NCBI GenBank assembly: GCA_024138015.1
Contig: JAMXBB010000007.1
Coordinates: forward strand, 89,026,703 to 89,090,702
Length of the DNA stretch: 64,000 bases
Reading direction: 5' to 3'
DNA from: Lumnitzera littorea
Lineage: Eukaryota > Streptophyta > Magnoliopsida > Myrtales > Combretaceae
The notes beneath the pieces were generated by a model. The model saw only the letters and a list, made by a program, of their open reading frames with translations. It had not been told where the DNA came from and did not search any database. Positions 57,494 through 64,000 of this stretch are shown one piece after another. A program made the translations under genes and the position numbers. Position 1 is the first letter of the stretch, and the number at the start of each line of letters is the position of its first letter.

Positions 57494-59816
57494 TGTGGGG
57501 CCAAGTAAGGTATCGAGCCCTATTTTATTTTCCTTAATTTAATTTATATTAAGCTCAACTCGCTTAATATAAATTATTCGATATAAAATTAAGGAAACAT
57601 TTTTCTTAAAAAAATGTTTAAAAAATATATTTTAAATAATTTTGAGTCACTAACCAGTTAAATTAATGAAAAATGAAATTAAGGTTTTTAGGTGGGAAAA
57701 CTATAATTTGGTAACTGGTTCGCAAATGTTCTAAAAAAAATAATTTTAGAAAATTAACTAAAAAAAAAACTGAGTTCAGGAGTTAACTTATTAAAAGTAA
57801 GTCATCACATAAAAATAAATAAAAAATAATGAGCTTTATTTTTGTATTTTTCCAAAAGTATCAAGATATATGTAGATATGTAAAATATAACTAAAATAAT
57901 TTTTTTAGTATTTTTTATTACGAATTTTTTAAGAAAAAGGAAAAATATATATTTTTTAATTTTTTTATACGGTTACCTCAAAGGTGTCTATGTATTCGTT
58001 AGTTAGGATTAAATCAACGTAATTTTTTTTTTTAAAAAAAAAATTTAATGGGTAGATCTTTTTTTTTTTTTTAAATTTGAAAATTGAGCTAAATTTATGT
58101 TTATTTAACCATTTATTATTAAAAAAAAACCTAAAAAGATATAATTTCATGATTCTATTATTTTTTTAAAAAAACTTAACTAACTAAATCTTTTTGAAAA
58201 CTCCAGTTAAGATTTTTTATTTTTTAAAAATCTACATGTCAAAAATATCTTTCCTAAATTCTATATGTAAGATATATTAAGATATATATCTTAAATACGT
58301 ATCTTCTTCGAAGATACGGATCTTGAAGGAAAGATATGCGATTTTTTAAAAAAATGCAATTTTCAACTAAAAAAATGTAATCTAATTAAATTATAAAAAA
58401 AATATAACAAAACAATCTAACAATTAAAGAATAAAAAAACATGCACTAAAGAAAATAAATTAATTATTTAATAAAAAAATTAAAAGAAAGAATATAATTT
58501 TTATTACCTAAACGAGTCAAGTTGTGCATGATTGATGTATTTGTGTTGACCATCTGATCGTGTACTCGATGTGTGTACTAGTTATGCGTATGTATGGTAG
58601 AGCTAATCATGTACAGTAGCAGCATGTGTGTGAGTGCTCATGTTCATGATTGATAGCGAATGTGATTGGATCGTGTTTGGCGTATAGTGGGTAAATATGC
58701 GGGTGTATTTTCTATGTGATCATATGGTGTACTATTGAGTGTGTTCAAGTACATGTGTATCATGTATGTCAATGTGCTATTGAGTGATGTAGTCGTGGGT
58801 CAGGGTGCAGTGTGTAGCATAAGATTAAGTGCAGCGTATGTAAAGTGACATATGTGTGTGAGATTAGTGATTGAGGCATAAAGTGGAGCGTGAGAGAGTG
58901 CTGTCAGGTTAATGACGTGTCTGATATTATGAGTGTTAGTGGCATGGGTATGTGTTTTTGTGTGCAGATGATCGGCTGCAGTGTGGTGTAGTATTTTAGA
59001 TTGTCACAGAGTGTCAATGTATGTTATGGGTGTGGGAGTGGGTCATAGGTGAGTGTCGTGTGGCTTTTGTGTCAGGTGTGTATGTGCTGTGTGTAATCGT
59101 GTGTAAGTAGAGTGCATGTAAGGGATAATGTGAGTGTATGAGAGGGACAATAATGTAAGGCAAGCAAGTGTGTGGCTGTGGGAGAATATGCATTTGTGTG
59201 TTATATCGTAAATATGATTATGAGTGATTGATGGATATGATTGTGAAAAGGAAAACGTCTCCAAACTTTACCACTACGTTACTATTTATAAGCTACACAA
59301 TAGAATCTTTCGAATCTTTTTGGATATGGATTTATTCTGAACAAATCCAAGATATGAAAGATACGATTAATAAATTCCAGAAATGAAATATACGATAATC
59401 CTCGACTTAGATTCATTGAAGATTCAATTCTAATTTCTAGAAACCTTATTTTGATTTGGGCTTTCTATATTTTGGGCCCAACTTAGTACAACTTTATTTA
59501 GCCCAAAATGTGCTAGCCCATTTAATAAATCTTAAATCTATTTAGTTCAATATAAATTATATAAAAATCTACTTTATATCAAATTGGACTAAAAAATATT
59601 TTAATGAAACTTGATTCTTTAACAATTTAGAATTTACTAAATTGTACTGCACCATTATCTAATTCAACCCTAAACGACTTGACTTAACTCGACTACTTTA
59701 TTATTTTTTTAATTTTTTCAATTCTTGTTTTTTATTATTATTTTTTATATTTTATTTTTAAAATTTAGCCCAATAAAAATACTAAAATAAAAAATGGCAA
59801 AAATAAAGTGTTTACA
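57494..59816 (-). repeat. 3' LTR of element D (about 2.3 kb)
   Basis: On the minus strand it starts TGTAAACACTTTATTTTTGCC after a polypurine tract and probably ends CTTACTTGGCCCCACA at 57494. The left end is supported by a stem-loop at 57540-57576, the same distance from the end as in the element C LTRs. A U5-like block (AATACATAGACACC, minus, about 57985) parallels the GGATACGTAGGTAT block of element C. Long A/T homopolymers and a GT-rich stretch (58520-59200 plus) fill the rest. Confidence 0.6.
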
Positions 59817-59832
59817 ATTGCCCCTCTTTGTA
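59817..59832 (-). other. Polypurine tract of element D
   Basis: Minus strand ACAAAGAGGGGCAAT directly before the LTR start TGTAAACAC. Confidence 0.72.
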
Positions 59833-59994
59833 ATGAAGTTCGATTAGAACTTTGCCACAAAAACAAAAGAGATGCTCATTTTTACTAAACCCTACTTTAA
59901 ACTAATAAAATGAGGATTATTGACTTAAATGGTCAACTAAACTGTGTTTTGTCTTGAAGAAGGATATCGAATTGAAAGGTTGATGTAAAAAATA

Positions 59995-60650
59995 AATAGC
60001 CTGTCTTGAAAAGGCGAGGCAAAGGAATGAGAAACCGGTCTTAAAAGGACGAGGCAAAGGAATAGGAAACTTGTCTTAAAAGGACAACGTAAGAGAATAA
60101 GAAACTTGTCTTAAAAAGATGAGGTAAAGAAACTAGGGTACCTATCTTAAAGGGATAATTTTAAAGATTTAGGGTGATTAGGAGGCCCGTCTTAAAAGGA
60201 CGAGGCAAAAAGGAGTTTGTCTTGAAAGAACATAGCAAAGGTTAGGGAGCCTATCTTGAAAGAATAGGGCTAAAGGATTAAGAGTGCCTATTTTGAAAGA
60301 ATAGGGCTAAGAATTAGGGGGCCCATCTTGAAAGGATAAGGTAAAAAGGAATCCGTCTTGAAAAGATAGGGCTAAAGGTTAGGAGGCCTATCTTGAAAGA
60401 ATAGGGCAAAAGATTTAAGGTACCTATCTTAAAAGAGTAGGGCTAAGGATTAAGGGATTCATCTTGAAAGAACGGGATAAAAGGGAGCCTATCTTGAAAT
60501 GATAGGGCAAAAGATTTAGGGTGCTTATTTTGAAAGGATAAGGCTAAGGATTAGGGGATCTATCTTGAAAGAATAAGGTAAAAGGGAGCCTATCTTGAAA
60601 TGTCAAGGCAAAAGATAAGGAGCTTATCTTCAAAAGATAGGGCAAAACCA
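59995..60650 (-). repeat. 35-bp minisatellite of element D
   Basis: About 18 units. On the plus strand the anchor GTCTTGAAAGGA (or ATCTT) recurs at 60003, 60038, 60073, 60108, 60144, 60189, 60219, 60253, 60290, 60325, 60355, 60390, 60426 and on. Spacing is mostly 34-37 bp, with some of 30 and one of 45. Each unit continues GATAGGGCAAAAGATTAGG. It lies between integrase and the polypurine tract. Confidence 0.85.
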
Positions 60651-60659
60651 CTAGGGGAC

Positions 60660-61290
60660 TCTTGTATTGGTTTGATGGATAATTCGAAGAGGATAGATTT
60701 CTTCGAAATTAAAAAAAAAAAAAAACTTCTTAATTCTCCTAAGTATCCCTTTTAAGGACTTTAGAATCATTTTACCTAGGAATGGAGAATTTCGCAAATA
60801 GCAATCAATTGGCATACCTTACGTTGACTCTCGATATTCACTCATTCAGATAGTAAAATATCACTAAAGTATTTTCTTAAGATGGTGCTTGCTTCTTTTC
60901 CTTTTTTTTTTTTCTTTTTATCTTTCTCGGAATAAGGTCTTCTTCATGATTGAAACCTTTTGTTGATGAGTCCTTTAGTCGTACCATGCTCATGTCTTGA
61001 TTCTTCTTTTGTCGTCGCCAAGTCTTAATTTTCATCTCTTTATGATTCTTGAAAAATAGATATTCTTAAATCATTAAGAACATTTGATTTCAATTTATTT
61101 AGTAAGTGTTTGGTGTTTAAGTGTATGAAGCTAAGAAACATCATAATAAGGATTTATTTGTGAAGCATTTGTCGGTCAATGACTATCCGAATTCGAGAAC
61201 ATTCATAGATATCAACTTTACTTGGAAATGATGAAAGATTAACCACAGACAATTCTCAAGAAAAATTGGAATCTTTATTGAACTCAGTTT
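60660..61290. other. 3' untranslated region of element D next to integrase
   Basis: No ORF or repeat beyond short A/T runs (a 15-base A run at about 60711). Confidence 0.5.
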
Positions 61291-62134
61291 TCATAGATAA
61301 TGTAATTTAACTATATCTAAATTCACAAGACCCCTTAATTTTGAATCATGCATTTCCGTCAACACTAATGCACCTTCCGACAATATCCTTTTTACCACAT
61401 AAGGGCCTTCATAATTTGGAGCAAATTTGCCTCTAGGGTCTTTTACATTCGATAGTACTTTCTTTAACACCAAATCTCCTTTCTTGAAGTACCTCAAGTA
61501 TGTTTTCTTGTTAGAGGCTCGGATCGTTCGTTGTTGGTAATATTGACCATGAAATATTAATGCAAGCCTCCTTTCATCTAAGAGGTTCAAATGCTCCATT
61601 CGCTTCTTCACCTACTTTACTTCATCAAGTTGAATTTTTGCCAACATTCAAAATGAAGGTAGTTCTACTTCCACCAGTAGTATCACTTCAGTTCTAAAAT
61701 GAATAAGGCATTGTACTTGTAGAGGTCCTAACTGAGATTCTATAAGCTATAAGAGCAAAAGGGAGCATCTCATGCCATTCTCTGTAAGCGATCGCCATCT
61801 TCTCAATGATTCTCTTGATATTCTTATTAGTGGCTTCAACTACCCCATTCATTTGAGGTCGATATAGAGTCAAGTTTTTGTGATCGATCTTAAATTGGTT
61901 ACATACTTCAGTCATTAATTTTTTGTTCAAAATTGACCCATTGTCTTTAATAACAAACTTGAGTACACTGTATTTGGCAATGATGTCTCTTTTTAGAAAT
62001 TTGACTACTACTCCTTTAGTTTCTATAGCATATGATGTTGCTTCCACCCATTTAGTAAAATAATCAATCACTATTAGAATAAATCTATGCGCGTTCGAAG
62101 CTGTTAGCAAAATTGGACCAATGATATCTGTCAC
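61291..62134 (-). pseudogene. Integrase core and C-terminus of element D
   Basis: The open stretch 62134-61694 gives the catalytic core: DIIGPILLTASNAHRFILIV, DYFTKWVEATSYA, VIKDNGSILNKKL, LYRPQMNGVVEATNKNIKRI, AYREWHEMLPFALIAYR. The Asp, Asp and Glu of the D,D,E triad can all be placed. 61611-61291 gives the C-terminal domain (DERRLALIFHGQYYQQR, FKKGDLVLKKVL, RGKFAPNYEGPYVVKRI, GALVLTEM). Between them lie a stop and a frame change. Wording is Ogre/Tat-like throughout. Confidence 0.85.
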
Positions 62135-62263
62135 CTACATTGAGAAAGATCAAGGAGCTAATAACACATGTAATTCTTGGGGAGGAGCATTGATTTTATT
62201 AGCGTATAGCTGACACAAGTGACAATACCTTATGTGCTTGATACAATCTGATTCCATTATCAT

Positions 62264-62503
62264 CTAAAAATAACCCATCCTCATGATTCTCCTGGCTAAC
62301 ATGTATGCATTCATATGAGGGCCACAGACTCCCTCATACTCTTCTTTCATTAATTTCTTGACTTCTTCTTCATCTATACATCTTAGCAATGTTGTATCTG
62401 GTGATTTTTTATACAACGTAGCTCCACTTAACAGAAAATAAGCAGTCAATTTCCTTAAAGCTTTTTTATCTTTCCTATCAGCCTCATTAGGGAACGTACC
62501 CAT
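62264..62503 (-). pseudogene. Integrase zinc-binding (HHCC) region of element D
   Basis: LRKLTAYFLLSGATLYKKSP, LLRCIDEEEVKKLMKEEYEG, CGPHMNAYMLARRIMRMGYF correspond to the integrase N-terminal part up to the second His. It ends before the paired Cys because of a stop. Confidence 0.78.
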
Positions 62504-62704
62504 TTGAAGTAATTTTTTGATATCGTAATACCAGAGCTTCTTTTATTGTTTCTCTTCAATGGTCAAACAATAAGCCAGTCTCTCCTCTACCTCAATCTTT
62601 AGGGGTTGAATTTTTATCCCATCAGTAACTTTCACCATCAATGCTAACATGGTAAGTGCATTAGCAAATTGATTATGGGTTCTTAAAATGTAAGTGAATG
62701 AAAT

Positions 62705-63000
62705 TTATTGAAATTTTTCAATCAGCTTGCTTAAATGCTTGTGATAAGGCATCAAATTCTTGTCTTCCATCTTATATTCTCCCAAGATCTGGTGAATTAT
62801 AAGAGAAGAATCTCTGTACACTTTAAGCCTTTGTATTCCCATGTCTAATGCCATTTTGAGCCTTAAAATACAGGCTTCATATTTTGCTATGTTGTTCATA
62901 TATGAAAATACTAACCTCATTACCATAGCGAAATTTGTTACCCTCAAGTGATACCAGTACTACTCTTATCTTACATCCGAATACATAGGTTGCTTCATTA
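62705..63000 (-). pseudogene. Archaeal-type RNase H of element D
   Basis: NNIAKYEACILRLKMALDMG, LKVYRDSSLIIHQILGEYK, PYHKHLSKLIEKF match the EAEYEA...LKV..DS.L...Q..GE block of the second RNase H of Tat/Ogre elements. Confidence 0.8.
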
Positions 63001-63419
63001 AAATACATTCTCCATTCCGGTTTTGCACTTTTCAATTCATTCATCACCATCACATTTTCATCAAGAAACTAAGCTTTTGAACCATCATCTTCATCTTCTA
63101 ATGGGTATTTTGCCAATTGATCGACCACTACCTACCCTTTGACTAAACTCTGATTCATGCATTTGATATCAAATTCAAAGAGCAACATCTACCATTTCAA
63201 TATTCTCCCAATCAATGCCAGCTTTTCTATTTAATAGCTTAATGGGTCATATTTTGTTAACAACTCTATTGAGTAATAGAGAGTATACTACCTGAGCTTG
63301 TGCATTACCCATACTAAAGCATAACACGTTCTTTCCACTTCTAAGTATTTTTGTTTGCCTTTTGTAAACTTCTTACTCAGGTAATATATAGGATGCTCTT
63401 TTTTACCTGTTTTATCTTT

Positions 63420-64000
63420 CTACCTCAGCATACATCCCATCAATTCAAGGAGAATCATCAAGTAGAGAATCAATGGCCATCCTGATGTAAGAGTAACTAA
63501 TATTGGAAGATTCATGAGATTGTCCTTGATTTTAGTAAATGCTTGCTTACATTCTTCATCCCATTCTATTATTGTTTTTTCCATAAAAGTTTGAATAATA
63601 GCTTGCAATTATCAATTAGTTGTGACACAATTCAAGTAATGTAATTCAACCTCCCCAACAATCTTCGTACTCTTTTACAGTCTTCAATGCGAGCATGTTT
63701 ATGATTTCCTTGACTTTGTCTGGGTCTACTTCGATTCCTTTTATGTTAACTATAAAACCTAACAATTTGCCCCAGGTTACTCCAAAGGTGCACTTTCTAG
63801 ATTTAGTTTTAGTTGGAACTTCCTCAACCGCTCAAATAGTTTACGCAAAACATCAACATGATTCTCAACTTTCTTAGATTTGGTGATCATATCATTTACA
63901 TAAACTTCAATTTCTCGATGCATCATGTTGTAAAACAGAGTTACCATAGCACACTAATAAGTTGCCTTAGCGTTCTTTAACCCGAAAGGCATCACGTGAT
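63420..64000 (-). pseudogene. Reverse transcriptase/RNase H of element D (YVDD changed to YVND)
   Basis: The reading starts at the window edge. MPFGLKNAKATY, MMHREIEVYVNDMITKSKKV (active-site box YVND, codons GTA AAT GAT), LRKLFERLRKFQLKLN, KCTFGVTWGKLLGFIV, GIEVDPDKVKEI. RNase H begins at 63608-63420 (WDEECKQAFTKIKDNLMNLP, WPLILYL). Stops occur in the box C-terminal linker. The Asp-to-Asn change would abolish polymerisation. Confidence 0.83.

Larger units (their letters stand above)
57494..64000 (-). mobile_element. Element D: Ogre/Tat Ty3/gypsy retrotransposon, 3' half
   Basis: Minus strand, continuing beyond the right edge of the window. In transcription order: RT, RNase H, archaeal-type RNase H, integrase, minisatellite, polypurine tract, 3' LTR. 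Longer open stretches than in A (up to 146 residues) suggest it is the youngest of the Tat-type elements here, though stops separate the domains. Confidence 0.82.

Noticed and set aside
1..64000. tRNA or rRNA genes
   Set aside because: I saw no cloverleaf-like A/B box pairs or conserved rRNA blocks; the tRNA-like strings found are retroelement primer-binding sites. A tRNAscan run would be decisive.

Overview
This window is AT-rich plant nuclear DNA, probably from a eudicot. The evidence is a PLATZ zinc-finger gene with GT-AG introns, a FAR1/FHY3-type pseudogene, and layers of Ty3/gypsy (Tat/Ogre and chromovirus), copia and hAT remnants. I see only one intact host gene, the PLATZ gene on the minus strand at 42603-44021. 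No bacterial-type operon, CRISPR array, rRNA or tRNA gene was found. Nearly everything else is decayed transposon sequence.

Layout. 1-3470: a FAR1-related (MULE-transposase-derived) pseudogene, minus strand, flanked on both sides by clusters of short palindromes of the CTATCGATAG type. 4734-38548: one Tat-lineage LTR retrotransposon ('A') with 5-bp target duplications CTAAT, LTRs at 4739-5375 and 37918-38543, gag-protease at 5577-7666, pol at 30514-33230, and an antisense 3' ORF at about 34300-37310. It is split by about 22.8 kb of nested DNA. That nested DNA holds a minus-strand chromovirus 'B' (7667-13680); an Ogre/Tat-like non-autonomous element 'C' (13685-22465) whose interior is largely tandem repeats; a Del/Tekay-type LTR (22473-28869) carrying a decayed hAT transposon (about 24923-28769); and another Ogre-type LTR end (to 30513). 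38549-40300: LTR fragments, one with a primer-binding site and a gag start on the minus strand. 42603-44021: the PLATZ gene. 44350-56300: mostly AT-rich intergenic DNA with a Del-like LTR remnant and a copia 3' end. 56340-57480: an orphan copy of the Tat-type accessory ORF. 57494-64000: the 3' half of a minus-strand Ogre/Tat element 'D' (LTR, PPT, 35-bp minisatellite, integrase, RNase H, RT), running out of the window.

The most unusual structure is shared by the Tat/Ogre elements. Each of A, C and D has its own unrelated tandem array between its coding region and the 3' LTR. In C these have regular periods of about 90, 86 and 84 bp. All four Ogre-type LTR ends also carry a stem-loop about 45-87 bp before the LTR end. 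Two of the three reverse transcriptases have lost an active-site Asp (YxDD to YxND or FDN). These readings rest on visual translation and spacing counts; element boundaries without a matching target duplication are approximate.
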